64,000 nucleotides of DNA, taken from the NCBI RefSeq assembly GCF_027943255.1, contig NC_072896.1:66110501-66174500 (forward strand). Direction: 5' to 3'. The translations under genes and the position numbers were made by a program. This document shows, one piece after another, positions 32,563-44,790 of this stretch. This DNA comes from Anastrepha obliqua. Lineage: Eukaryota; Arthropoda; Insecta; Diptera; Tephritidae. The notes under the pieces were generated by a model, which saw nothing but the letters and a program-made list of their open reading frames with translations, had not been told where the DNA came from and did no database searches. Each line of letters opens with the position of its first letter. The stretch's first letter is position 1.

Positions 32563-34430
32563 ATGGCACCAGCAGCTAAGAAAAAACATACGTTTTTAAC
32601 GATAGACCAGAAAAAAGAAGTTCTTAAGAAACTAAGTGAAGGACAATCAATTCGACAGCTAGCTGCGCAATACAATGTAGGTAAATCTACAATTTCGGAC
32701 ATAAAATCAAGTGGATTAAAGATTGATAGGTAAAAAACGAAAACATTTTGTAAGAAGAGTTTACACTCCTTTGATTATATTTTGCAGTTACATTGCTAGA
32801 ACAGAATGTGGCCTTGGAAAGCGTAAAACTATGCGAAGACCACTTGTATGAATGGTTTGTAAACGCAAGACGAAACAATGCACCGATTTCCTCGGAAATC
32901 ATCAAAGAAAAGGCCAAACAATTCTGTTCCCAAATTTATGGACAAAGTGTGGAATTTGTGGCTAGTAATGGTTGGTTTAGTAATTTTTGCTCCCGATATC
33001 GAATTAAATTCTTAAAACTATCTGGCGAAAAACTTTCCAATGATTCTATTGCTGTGCAACCCTTTATTGAAAAATTGCAAAAGAAAATTGCAGAAATGGG
33101 CATTACGTATGATCAGGTTTATAATGCAGATGAGACTGCTTTGTTTTGGAGAAAACTTCCAGAAAAAACCCTTGCATTGCATAATGAAAAATCCGCACCC
33201 GGGCGCAAAATTGGAAAAGAAAGAGTAACACTTCTAGTTTGCTGTAATGCAACCGGAGAACATAAACTTCCATTGTTCATGATAGGGAAAGCCAAAAACC
33301 CCAGAGCGTTTAAAAAAGTAAACCTTCCGCTTGGGTACTCCCATACCAAAAATGCTTGGATGACAAAGCAAATCTTTAAAAATTGGTTTGAAAACTCATT
33401 CGTTAAAGAAGTAAAGCGTTACTTAAAGGAAAAGAATTTACCAGCCAAAGCCATTTTACTGCTAGACAATGCAACTTGCCATTACCAATCACTGTCTGAT
33501 GTCGATAAGGACATATCGTCCCCTTAGTATAACAATAGCCTATGTGCTCATAGGCTAATATTTTTTTATTGAATTTTTGGATTTTCCATCGTCGGTTTTA
33601 CATATATGTGGTCAAAATTTTGTCAAATTCTAGTTCCACAAAGTGGGTCAAAACGTCAGTCAAAAAATAATAAATTTTTACAGACATAACGAGATTTGAG
33701 TGAGAGCTACTTTCGACAAAAAGTTTGAAATTTATTTTCTCAAAACATCAAAAAATGTATAGGCTATTTTAATACTAAGGGGATGATATATGTTATGTTT
33801 TTGCCACTAAACTGCACGGCTGTTATACAGCCAATGGACCAAAATGCTATCCGAATTTTAAAGACAAACTATCGGAAGAGTTTTTTGTCTCTACTTTTGT
33901 CCAGCCCAACGAGCAATCTCCCGGAATCTTTAAAAAACTTTACATTAAAAGATGTGGCTTTTTTATTGTCTAATGCTTGGAAAAATGTGGATGAACGCGT
34001 GCTCAGAAAGTGTTTTAACAAAATTCTTTATGACGAAGAATGGGACTCAAATGATGATTTGCCTCTTGCGATGCTACGGCCCAGCAACTCAACTAAAATA
34101 ATTGATCTTCTTGTTGAAATATCCCCTGATGTATATAATGATAACGAGATTACTGAGTGGTTGAATGACGACACTGATTTCGATATCAACGAGATTGAGG
34201 AAGAAGATAACGAGAACAGCAGTCTTGACGAAAATGAAAGTCAAGATCCTAAAATTTCGCACTCTCAAGCTATTGTGGCATTTGATAGTTGTATTAAATA
34301 TGCAGAGGAACAGGAATTTTCATCCGGAGACATTTTAAAGCTTGTGAGTCTCAGAGATATTGCCTTCAGAAAGAGAAATGAAACAAAATTGCGCCAAACG
34401 AATATATTGAATTATTTTACGGCAGAATAA
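32563..34430 (+). pseudogene. Tigger transposase (CENP-B/jerky type)
   Basis: Begins at ATG 32563: a CENP-B-type helix-turn-helix, FLTIDQKKEVLKKLSEGQS and QYNVGKSTISDIKSS. A probable 58-bp intron (32730-32787) follows; after splicing the frame reads into RTECGLGKRKTM, typical of the family. A one-base shift near 32830 leads into EDHLYEWF, the second DNA-binding half (NNAPISSEIIKEKA, NGWFSNFCSRY). The DDE core keeps all three acids: YNADETALFW, ILLLDNATCH and, after the MITE, TAVIQPMDQNAIR. The C-terminus is acidic and ends at 34428-34430. It would cut and paste the element at TA sites. The frameshift and insertion make it inactive. Confidence 0.93.
33519..33783. mobile_element. 265-bp MITE inside Tigger
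   Basis: Terminal inverted repeats TCCCCTTAGTAT then WAMAATAGCCTAT, 22 of 25 bases matching. It separates the second and third catalytic regions of the Tigger transposase and brings a TAG stop with its first bases. No coding content. No clear target duplication, so the superfamily is open. A small hairpin GCCTATG/CATAGGC lies at 33538-33555. Confidence 0.85.
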
Positions 34431-34619
34431 AAACTAATATATGTACATATAACTCATTGAATATTAATCAATTTAAGATTAAATAAAAGTTTATTTCATT
34501 TAATTACTGATCTACTGATTTCTATTAAATTTTTTACCCACTCGATAATCCGGAAATTTTGATATTTCGGACAACCTCTGGTATTTAATTGTCCGAATTA
34601 TCGAGAGTATACTGTAGTA

Positions 34620-35915
34620 AAATTAAATGTGAAAAATATCCGATTTTACCTGAATTAAGCGATCCTATATTTGTGTATTTCAAATATCATAATTTTTTTT
34701 ATTCATGAATTGGAAACATTTAATTTCATGTTTTACGGAAAAAAATTAATTTTTTTTGAAAAACCATAATAAAAAATAATCATTAATTAATCCATGACCA
34801 TCATAACTATTAATTATTATTAACCAGATTATAACAAAAAAATACTACTTTCAATAATATTTCGGTTTTGTATTACCCTTTAAAATTGTAAAGCTCTTAA
34901 AATACACCGTCTACATTTTCATTTCTTTTCATTTTGTTTCGTTTATTTCAAGCCTAAAATATAGTAAAGTTTTTTACAGACCTCTCAAACCTAATACAAG
35001 CTTAAGTTATTAAAGATAGTTAAATAAATAAATTCAAAAACCTCCTTTCTTCACACCGAAAAGTCAAGCGGAATAGAACTCGATATCCCATTGAAATCTC
35101 TTAGTGCGCGGGTAAGTCTCTTAATACGCGCAGAATTTGCATTATAATTCTAAAATGAAATCAGCGATATCAGTAACAAATATTAATTTATGCCAAAACA
35201 TGCTCATGCAAATCTGCCTTGTCGTATACGTAACATCTCAGCAAATTGCTCTCCACCTCTGCGCAGTACTCATACGCTTACCTGCATACCTTCGAATTAT
35301 AAATATAAATCTCTGATGATATAAATTTCTGACTTGAATTGAGTTTTATCAACGATGTCTACCCATATTTATAATTTGGACTTTTATTCAACAAAACACG
35401 ACTGAAATTTTATTTTGATTTATTAATTGGTTCTTTCTTTGCACTGTTCTATCGAGAGCAAATTAATTGTGGGATTCCTCCATCGCACGGGGGGGAAGTA
35501 CTTACCGCTTCAATTATCTTCGCCTCCATTTCGAACTCTTGCATATAGTCCGCACCAGATTCGTCGACCATACCAATTTCGTCAGTGCAGCCTACCCTAC
35601 TTATAATACCGACCTCCGCTGCTTTCGTTAACATCGGCGTGTGAAGCCGCATGAAGCATTTGAACTAAGCTTTAGATGTTCAAAAGCATTACTAAAGCTG
35701 TACTGGTAATTAATTCCCTTCTGATATTCTTCTAACCTTGTTTTTTTAGGAACTATGGGCAGTATCATAAATTCGTTCGTTTTATTTAAAAGTCTAATTG
35801 ATTTGGAACGTTCCAAATAATTCCTTTAGTTATTAAGTCAAGTCAAAACGAGTTAAAAGGTAAATAATATTAGATACCTTTCCCGAATAACCAAAAGTTC
35901 CTATATTTCAATTCA
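34620..35915. other. Non-coding stretch
   Basis: AT-rich at first, no recognised gene. Minus-strand open frames at 35449-35816 have no motif I can name. Confidence 0.45.
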
Positions 35916-35918
35916 ATA

Positions 35919-35980
35919 CATCGAACCTACGTACTTCCGAATGGTAGTCAGGTACTAACCCATTAGGCTACGGTGGCCAC
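35919..35980 (-). repeat. SINE head fragment, minus strand
   Basis: The reverse complement reads CCGTAGCCTAATGGGTTAGT (box A), then GACTACCATTCGGAA and ACGTAGGTTCGAT (box B), matching the tRNA-like head of the SINE family. The body is absent. Confidence 0.8.
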
Positions 35981-35984
35981 CGAA

Positions 35985-37350
35985 TATTTAATTACCTATT
36001 TGTTTAACTGGTAAGTGTTCTTCGATGCATCCGGTGCAGATGTGAATTTTAATTGCTAATCGGCCTTGTTAGGATTTATCCCTACCATCTGAAAAATGGC
36101 TTCTTACCAGTTTCAACAGGTGCGGTGCATCAGCGAACGCAAACATTTTTCTGTTTTCGTCGTTAAGGTGTGTGAACTACGGCTTATCTGAAAACTATAT
36201 AAAAATAAATAAATAAACACATGTGATGAACATTTATTTAAAATCAGAAAAAACGGGAATGTTAATCTCACCTACTGTTGCTCCTACTTCTTTCCAGAAC
36301 TTACGATTGGTAGGGCTCATATCGCACACGACCGCTGGGCCAGGTTTTTCAGTACTAAAATTATGTTTAACAAAATTTCGTTTGCCATTTGACAATCGAA
36401 GTAAAAAAACACGGGCTGTTTCCAGGATTTCAACAGCCCACGTGTCATTACTACGTGAACATAATTTACCGGCTTTCGGACTTAGCAAGCTTTCATTTCG
36501 TTGAATACAAGCACACACATTTTGCCATCATTGACTTATTGCGTTTGAAAATTTCAGATTTCTATATTGAAAAGGATTGATATTTATTGTCCTTTTGTGG
36601 AAATATTTTTTTCAAATTCGCTTCATCCAGCTTGAAGTTCAATTCCTATTAAGTGTACTGAACCTTTTCCCCTCTTTTTTTAAATCCGAGTTTTCCAAAT
36701 CGTTAAGGAATTCCAAAATTCTAAAGCCGAAGTTTTGTTCTAAAACTTTATCTAAATATTCACCTAACAGTATAATATTTATAATGTACTTACTTCGTCT
36801 GGGTTTCGCAATTTGAACTTCCGTTGGTTTTGCTAAAGAAAGGTCTAACTATTCTGGAGAAGTAGTTAAATCATTTTCTTACTAATGTTTCGTCGTACGA
36901 ACTCAGCGAAATTGAAATTCACGCACCGAGATGTTTCTGTTTGTGAATTTGATAATTTCGCGCTATTAAAAATAATCATTTCCGCCTTTTAACTGTTGAT
37001 AGCCTTAACATTTGATATCTTACCCAAACTGTCTATCATTTGACTTACAAAATTTGCGTTGGACAGCCGGTATGTGGGTGGTGTTAGTAGCACCCCCTGA
37101 CAAAGCAAAAAGATTTGGTTTTGCTAATAATTTGGCTTTTAACCCCCGCATATCCATATCCCTGCGTAAAAAAGTTTCCGAACATACGAAACTTCAACTT
37201 TTAAGTTGCGTCCGGCATGATTTGGACCTATGCTGCCGTTCAGATTCGCCAATTGGGATTTTAAAAAGAAGTCCTTTCCGGCGTTCAGTTTTTTCAAGTG
37301 ATAAGAACAAAGGGAGAAGAGAAAAAATTATTTGGGAATTTTTAATCATA
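35985..37350. other. Unresolved region with long open segments
   Basis: Minus strand 36234-36518 (about 94 codons) and both strands of 37012-37350 are open for about 100 codons, longer than most chance frames here. The minus strand of the latter reads SLEKTERRKGLLFKIPIG and SGGATNTTHIPAVQRKF. I recognise no domain. They may be further parts of the decayed element at 37.4-38.7 kb or a separate relic. Confidence 0.35.
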
Positions 37351-37359
37351 ATTATGCCT

Positions 37360-38645
37360 TCGCGCCGCTAAGTTTCGGAAAAATATTGCGCAAACTTGCA
37401 ATCGCCTCGCCCTCACGATCCAGTTTTTTAACAAAATTTGATACGACACCGAGCTTAATGTGTAGTGATGGCAAAATGATTTGAGATGGCTGCACTACTG
37501 GTAGATTTTCTATACTTTCTACGCCTACTTTGTAGCATGTTCGCGGCTTCCACTTAAATTCAGTGTAATGCTGATCTCTTTTGCGACCTTCCCATGTACA
37601 CCCATGAGTAATCCGACCACTTTTAGATCGCAGCATATTTTCCAATTATGCTCTTGGTAGTTTATCAGCTGTAATATTAATTCCATGCCTTCGTATGTTT
37701 CTTTGAGGTTGGTGGCATATGCGATCGGGACAGCTGGATGTTTGTTACCGATATGAAGCAGCATTACTTTAAGGCTGTTGACCGATGCATCGATGCAAAG
37801 TCGCCACTCCTCTGAAATATGAGGGTAACCAATTTTTTTAAACATCGAATCAATATCACAACAATAAGCCAGGTTTTTTCCCGATCTTCGAGCAATTTAA
37901 GAAATTCGTCATATGGAATACTGCTACGTCGCTCACGAGCGGCTGTTATTTTAAAATCAGCCGCCACTATATTTGTTCGGCTGTTCTCCTTGACAAATAC
38001 AAAATACAAGGTCATTGAAGTCGGCTTGCGTTACTAAATGCGGCACTGCAGTCCCAAGTACAAATTCCGACACTTCTGGTTCCCCGCATCTCGCATTCGA
38101 TGCAAGAAATGTTAATAGCATTGTTGGTGCTACTGTTGGTTCTCCAACCCTTAATTCGGGAACATCATCAAAAATCTCCATTGAAGCCGCTATACGTTCT
38201 TCTGGTGAGTACAGAACCGCTGGAATAACCGATTCTACATTAGCGTAGCGAATTTTGTTGCGGCGAAAGTATTGGTACCCTTTAATTTGAGTAAAAGTTA
38301 CGCAAAAGTAGCACAGTTCACTGCAGTGCTCCGTACGTGGTAGCCAAATTGTTGGTGCAGAGTACTTTATTGTTGACCTTCCATCAGTAAACTTGCATAC
38401 ATTTCTATAGCAATAGTCGCACACAACTTCCGGAGTATTCCACAAGTAAGGAACATAAGCAGTCTTGAATATTTTCTGAAACGAATTAACCACTGTTTTC
38501 GTAATATTTTTAAAATTTTTACTTGGTGCGAATAACCCACAAACGTAACAAAAGTTGTTTCGAGTCGGGCACTGCAGTTTTCGTAAGATGAAATATACAG
38601 AAAGACGTTTTCGCGCAACAGAACTTAAAACAATTGTCAAAGTAT
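37360..38645 (-). pseudogene. Decayed multi-copy transposase-like gene, family not named
   Basis: The N-terminal half (from about 38,600) has cysteine pairs that look zinc-binding: NNFCYVCG, VVCDYCYRN and HCSELCYFCVTF, spaced by NITKTVVNSFQ and IRYANVESVIPAV. After frameshifts near 38,000 and 37,800 comes EEWRLCIDASVNSLKVMLLH, VPIAYATNLKETYEGM and WKICCDLKVVGLLMG. Then a deletion, RDQHYTEFKWKPR, and ILPSLHIKLGVVSNFVKKLD with FPKLSGAKA. I know this order from many near-identical predicted proteins in aphids, Hydra and other animals, a multi-copy pattern that suggests a mobile element, but I cannot assign a superfamily. The C-terminal part beyond AKA is missing. Confidence 0.65.
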
Positions 38646-38709
38646 ACGTCACCTAGTAGCGCAACTGTCAGATGATCGGAACTTCCGGAACTGTAACAAA
38701 CACACAAAT

Positions 38710-41700
38710 GGCACAGAGTGTGTTGTATGAAACAATAAATTAAAGGCTAATAAGTTGTTTAAAATTTAATTTGGGGTCCCTTCAAGTTATACTGAAAATT
38801 TAGAAACAATTTTTTTTTTAGAAAAAGACATTCAAGAAAATCTGAGAATTTATAAAATTTTTTTTTTAATTTTACATAATAAAAACATTTCCACGAGTCT
38901 GCATGCAGAAATTCAGCGCGATTGGATCACGGAAAAAGCGTTAAAAATTGATCCAAAGTTTTTCACACAGGCGGACTACGAGCTCTATATTTTATACTTA
39001 AAAAAAAAAAATTCTGACGTGTGCATGAAAATCGCCGATGCATGTTTATTTTTATTTTTTCTCCCCTTTCCGAAAAAGTATATTTGGTTCATAGGACAGA
39101 AAAAAAGTTCGTTTTTGTAACGCAGTGTAATAGGAAGAAAAGGGAATAAGGAAAAATCATTGGAAGTTCCTTTGCAGAACCGGGCTGTGTATGAGGAAGA
39201 TTGAAAGAAAATTTCAGTTATACAACAAATATGTTATTGTTATTGTTGTTTGTATAAAAAAAAAATATAATTTCAATCTATTTATTCGTACTGCTATTTC
39301 ATTGTTTAATAATTCATTGCATTCTTTTGCTCTCTGCATATTTTGGATTTTATTCTTTCAATGCCCAATCAAGTCTTTCAGTCCTTAATTTTTCTTCCTA
39401 ACGTAATCTGCAAAAAGTTAGTTCTCTTATTCTCTCCCTTCCCTATAATAATTCAAACGAAATCTTTCCACATCACTTCTTTTCTTACTTTCAAAAATCG
39501 GCAGCAATTAAACCACTCACTGACCTGAAAATCCTTAAAACTCTGTTAATTTGTATAATTGGCCGCTTTATTTTCAAACTCGCATTGTTTGTGAATTATT
39601 AGTAGGACGCAAAAAACTCTGTTCACAAAACTTTTACATCCTGACGCTCAGCAATCATTTTAGCAGTCGAATATTTTTTCAAGTGGAAATAACAATTCAC
39701 CTGCCATGAATGGGAACTTCGTTTCACAGAAAGAAGGGCAAAAATAAAAGACACAAAACACAAAAACAGAAAAACAAAACACAAACAAATAAATTATGAA
39801 GAGCGACCTTTTTATGAGATCTTTTTGACAGCGCATTTTCGTCTATTGAAATAATTTGACTAAGCAGCATCTTTTAATATTTTTTTATGCGTGTGCTTTA
39901 AAAGTAAAGAAAACGTCCTGTTGGGCTTTGCAAAGAAATATTTTCATGCCACTTATGGACTATTTTTTTTTTAATTTCGCGAACTGTCTATACAAAAATT
40001 TTATTTTAGTTTAATGGCATATTGCAAGAGGTATATATGTACATACATATATACTTAGACACATGCATAGGAAAATTATATCTACTTATACAATTTATAT
40101 TACATTGATACACATGAATTTTCATTCTCTACCCCCACATTTGCTTTTCAGCCACTAGTCAAACCCTCAAAAAGTTTAATTTACATTAATTTCAAAATTT
40201 TTCTTTTCATTGCCCATTTTGTTCTACAATTGGCTGTGTGTGTGTGTGCTCGTATGTGCAATCATACATTGACGTTTTACTAAGGCAACAGCTTTTCGAC
40301 AGCTAAAACTCAAACATGGAGGGCTACATACAATGTACAATACTTATAAACAAACGTGCCTGCCCCTACACCCCAACACACACATAAATTCGACGCTGCT
40401 TACTTCACTTTTGTAGCGCTGAACTTATGAGGCTGCAACATTTACTCAGTGAGTATGTAAGTGATTTTACGCAACATAGCGATATACATATTTTTGATAT
40501 AATGAGGTGAGACCTATCCAGCTATCAGAGTCCCAGCAAAATTTACTTTACACTAAAAATTTCAAGGAATGGGCCCTGCCGAACAACAAAGTTTTGTAAA
40601 TGGAGCTATTTGAATCTCAGATCGGTACCCTACTTGAGTATACGAGGGTGATTCAATAAATATCTGAATATTAAAATTATAAACATTCTATTCGCCAAAA
40701 CATATTTACCTCGATACACTTCAGCCCCCTTTCTTCAATTGGAATCCTTGTCTGGTGAAATTCGCTGGAAAAGACATCAGTTAAGAAGCTGGAGAGGGAG
40801 ATATTGATTTTACAAGAATATCATGCAAAAAAATTCAATTGTTAATAATATAAACAAAAAGCGAAATAAAAAAAAAACTATTCACAGCAATTATTATGTG
40901 ACAAATTCTCTACCCAAAAATGCATTTGATTTTAAAATCGGGAATTTGATGAAAAATTCGGGGCCCACTTGACGTGGTTTGACTCAACTATTACTCTTAC
41001 ATATAAATACGTAAATAAAAAATTTCCAAAAAGCATAAATCCCGTGCTTAAAACACTAACTGGGCAACTACGCTGAACAGTTAAGACTCCACACTCTCTT
41101 AGGTCTTTGCTCAGTTATTTGCTCATGACTCAAGCACAAATACAAATATAAGTACAAATAATGACAAACTGAAAACTTTTCAACCCAACCACAAACACTT
41201 TCAAGCGCAATTACAGTTCCTATACAGTTAATAAATTGCTCACATGGCCTCTGCACTAAGCCAAACACCAGGCAGAATTCAATGTCAATTCATTTCACCG
41301 ATTGTGTATTTGCGATAGTTAGTTGGCTTTGCCGAGGGCGTTACTTTCAAACAAAAGAAATTTTCGTTGTGAACTTTTGGCCCAAATGGCGTTGTTTTGT
41401 TTAATTTAATGTCATTCCAATTTGTTGTCGGTGTCAAATGGTGTGAATACAGCCCGATATATAAAAGTATACGTACACACACATACATGTAAGACATAAA
41501 GAATATTTAGTCGTCAAATCAGAGTGCTTGACTAACTTGATGTTTTGATTGATTTTATTGATTTGTGGGAGGACTAATGATATTTGTTGTTGGTATTTGC
41601 TAATTCAGAAGGTTATTTGTACGTGTATATATGTATGTATTTGGGCAATGTATGTATTTCTGTAGTAGGTACAGTTGGTTTTCAACTTCAGACTTCAACT

Positions 41701-44105
41701 TTATTATAGTGAAATTGAATGGACTGTAAAACTGCATACTCAGAAGTTTTCTAAAGATTCCGATTAAAAAGTTGAAAGTTTTGGTCTAATTTTTTGGTAA
41801 ATTCTAATTTGATTCATTTCCTGTGAATTTTGTACTAAGCTTGGAACTTTTATTTATAAGACTTTTCTAATAAATGGAACTATATTTTTGTAAAAAATTG
41901 CCGAAAAAATGTTGCATGGAAAATTATGACTAATTATGTCAGCACAAGTGTAGTTGTTGGAAAACTTGAACCTCGTTAAAGGCAATAATAGCAAGTGAAG
42001 TGTTGCGATTACTAAAAGCGCCAATAGTAGTTTCGCTGTCACCAAATTGTTGTTCCCACACATATTGGTTTATCTTTTAAGATTGATGCAACTTTCCATT
42101 AACTTTTATTTTTTTGTAACCTTCAGTTATTTTGAGTATAATAAATCACTTCCATTTGAATTTACTGATAAGACGAAAAAACAACTACATCTAAATCTAA
42201 TTTCTACATTCAACAGTGATCGAAAAGGCTAGAGAAGTAAATGAGTGTAATTGTTAGCTAATTTCTAAACATACGTCAGTGGCCGCACTTTTTGAGGGTA
42301 TTGCTAAAGCCAAATTAGACTTTATTATTTGAAGTACCATCTGTCTAAACTCATGTGGTTTCATGAACCATTTTGACGCATGCTTCAATTCAGGTCTTCA
42401 AATGTTTGCTTATTTCGTAAAAGGTTGACCAGAAGGGTTGTCTGTTTAACAGAAAATAGGCCGCGCATATTTGTATGTACACATTTGTTTACAAAGATCA
42501 GTTAGGAGAAGATGTATATGTATGAGTAAAATGTAAAATGAGCGAAACGAGGCCTACGCAGTTAAGATTGAAGATCGAAGTTGAGCTAGGCGGTGCCCGT
42601 CGAGCATGTCGATTGTCAAAGAAATGTTGGAAACAGTCACCGACACACGTAGTCCCTTACCGCAGCCCCTAGAGAGCACAAAATTGAGCAAAACTCATCC
42701 CGTAGAGAACAACTGCGTTATTTTAGTTACATATTTACACAATATATCGGTTTGTGTGTGTATGTGTTTGGTTGTATCTACATAATGTTGCCATTGATAT
42801 TTTTGCTTACACACTTTTTCACACATCCCCGTTACAATTTTTCATTGTTTAATAAATCAAAGCCAAAAACCAACAAATGCAAATAGTTCATTTATCTATA
42901 ATTAACATTATTCAACATTGTTTTTAAGTTATTTTAACAAAAATTAAAATTTTTTCCATTTTTTTTTTTAAATGATTTCGAAATGTACTGTTTGGCAACA
43001 CTGTGTGGTGAGAGAGCAATCCTGAGAGGAGTTTTCAAAAATCCTGCGACAAAATCTACGATACTACGATACTGAAGGGAAGTAATTTTTCGTTTACATG
43101 GGGCTCTTATTAGTTTGATCGTAACAGCTGACAGGGGACTGCGTTTACGTCGGCGACTGCTTGCAGCATTACCCTTGCTCTAAGTTTCGATGGACACAGC
43201 CGGCCAATAGCTACAACAAAATGTTTACTTTGCATACTTTTAGGAGCAATTTTTCAATGCATTGGAAACGCTTTCTTCAAAAAAAGCATAGTTTAAAAAT
43301 CTAAATTTGAAGGGTTGAACTTCGAACTAAACTTTCACTGAAATCCTGGAAAAACATAATCAGAAAAATTCTACTCTTATACTCTCTGCTTTTTCTTCTC
43401 CTTTTTAAATGGCACTAAGCTATTTTTCCCCACACCCTCACAGAAAGCCACACTAAGTAAAACAGTAATCGAGTTATTGCTAAAATATTCTAGATTAATA
43501 CAAAACCACAGAGCGCAAACAACATCAAAATCCAATCTAAGCGCAAAACCATTTTTTTCACTGATTTGTTGGGGGACTTATTTCTCCCCGCAGACACATA
43601 AACACAATAAACGCACCAAACAAGGCCAACGCATTGGAAAAATAACAATAAAACAGCGATGACCTTAAGGAAGCAGGACTAATGAAAAAAGTCATTATAG
43701 CAACAATCGAATGATTACAATGATTGAACAATAGGAATAAGCGATAGCACATAACCACATAGCAACTACTAAAGAGGAGGACGATGGCGAGAGGGGTGGC
43801 TATGCTAGCAACTTGCTCAGCGATAACGTGTTTGTAATGGCGTCAAAAATGTTATGCTCGTAGATTAAGAGGAGGGAATATTATTTCAGTTATTTAATCT
43901 GTTGATGTAGTGGAAAAATCCGGTTGAATGAATTTTTTGGTAAACGCCGATTGTTTTTGCTTGACTTACAAAAAGAAAAGTATTTGGTTTTTTAGAGCTT
44001 CACTCTGGGTTTTATTGAGGTCATAATAATAATAAAAGAAATCAGCTCGGGAATAGCCACTGTATCAGTCCACTCTTGGTTGATTTTATTTGGTGCTCAT
44101 TAACC
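38710..44105. other. Long region without recognised genes
   Basis: 5.4 kb, mostly AT-rich. At 40643-40670 ACGAGGGTGATTCAATAAAT resembles a mariner end, and the following 100 bp may be a C-terminal scrap, but I could not confirm it. CA/TG microsatellite occurs near 40,220, and TATG-type runs near 40,040 and 41,630. Otherwise probably unique intronic or intergenic DNA. Confidence 0.45.
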
Positions 44106-44109
44106 GTCA

Positions 44110-44770
44110 TCATAGGAAACTGATGAAAACATCAATAAAGTGAAAGAAAAGTTAATCAATAACCACAAATTAACCAGAGAGCTGGAAGAGGACTCGAACA
44201 TTGCTCATGGACCCGTTCAGGAGATTGTGGTTAATAACTTGGGTGTGCGGTGTGTTACTGCAAAGCTGGTGCCGAAGGGACCTGATTTTAATGCAAAAAT
44301 TGGTCCGCCTTGATATCCCCAAAGACATGATTCCAAAGGCTGAATCCGACCCGACATTCATCAATCGCATTATTACTGGGGACGAGACGTAGATTTATGA
44401 GTAAGACACGCAATTCAGACATTAGGCTATTGAGTGGAGAGTTCCAAACGAATCAAGACGAAAAACCCACGTCATTTTCAGTCAAAAAAGAAATCGATGT
44501 TCACGATTTTTATGAATTATAATGGTATTATACACCACAAATTTTTGCCCGACCGCCGCATAGTTAATAAGGACTGTAACTGAAGCAATTCTTCAAAAAA
44601 GAAGGAGCTGTAGGCCATTCCTTCGTCGGCCTACCAGGGGTGCATGGAGGACTGGGTTAAACGTTGGCACATGTGTGTTGCTTTAGATGAGTCACATTTT
44701 GGAGGAGATAAAATAAATTTGCCTGAAATTTAACTCAGCTTTGTTTTATTTAAACCTTCCCGGTACTTTC
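44110..44770 (+). pseudogene. Mariner transposase remnant
   Basis: Starts in the middle of the protein: TDENINKVKEKLINNHKLTR, VQEIVVNNLGVRCVTAKLVP, then a frameshifted IITGDET followed by a stop where W is usual (first catalytic D kept), EWRVPNESRRKTHVIFSQKR in mixed frames, and MNYNGIIHHKFLP. The part from the second to third aspartate is deleted. The end reads WVKRWHMCVALDESHFGGDKI. It belongs to the same broad lineage as the two following mariners. No inverted repeat was seen. Confidence 0.85.
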
Positions 44771-44790
44771 TGATCATAGGGTATGTAATA

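Larger units (their letters stand above)
32222..34614 (+). mobile_element. Tigger (pogo) element, TA flanked
   Basis: 2393 bp between TA at 32220-32221 and 34615-34616. The right end complement reads CAGTATACTCTCGATAATTC and the left reads CATTCTAATCTTGGTAATTC, 18 of 24 alike over the outer part. Inner copies of ATAATCCGGACA follow at both ends. Encodes a full-size Tigger transposase that is broken by a frameshift and by a 265-bp MITE. Confidence 0.93.

Noticed and set aside
40643..40760. Possible mariner end ACGAGGGTGATTCAATAAAT with C-terminal coding scrap
   Set aside because: No matching second end and the coding similarity is too weak.
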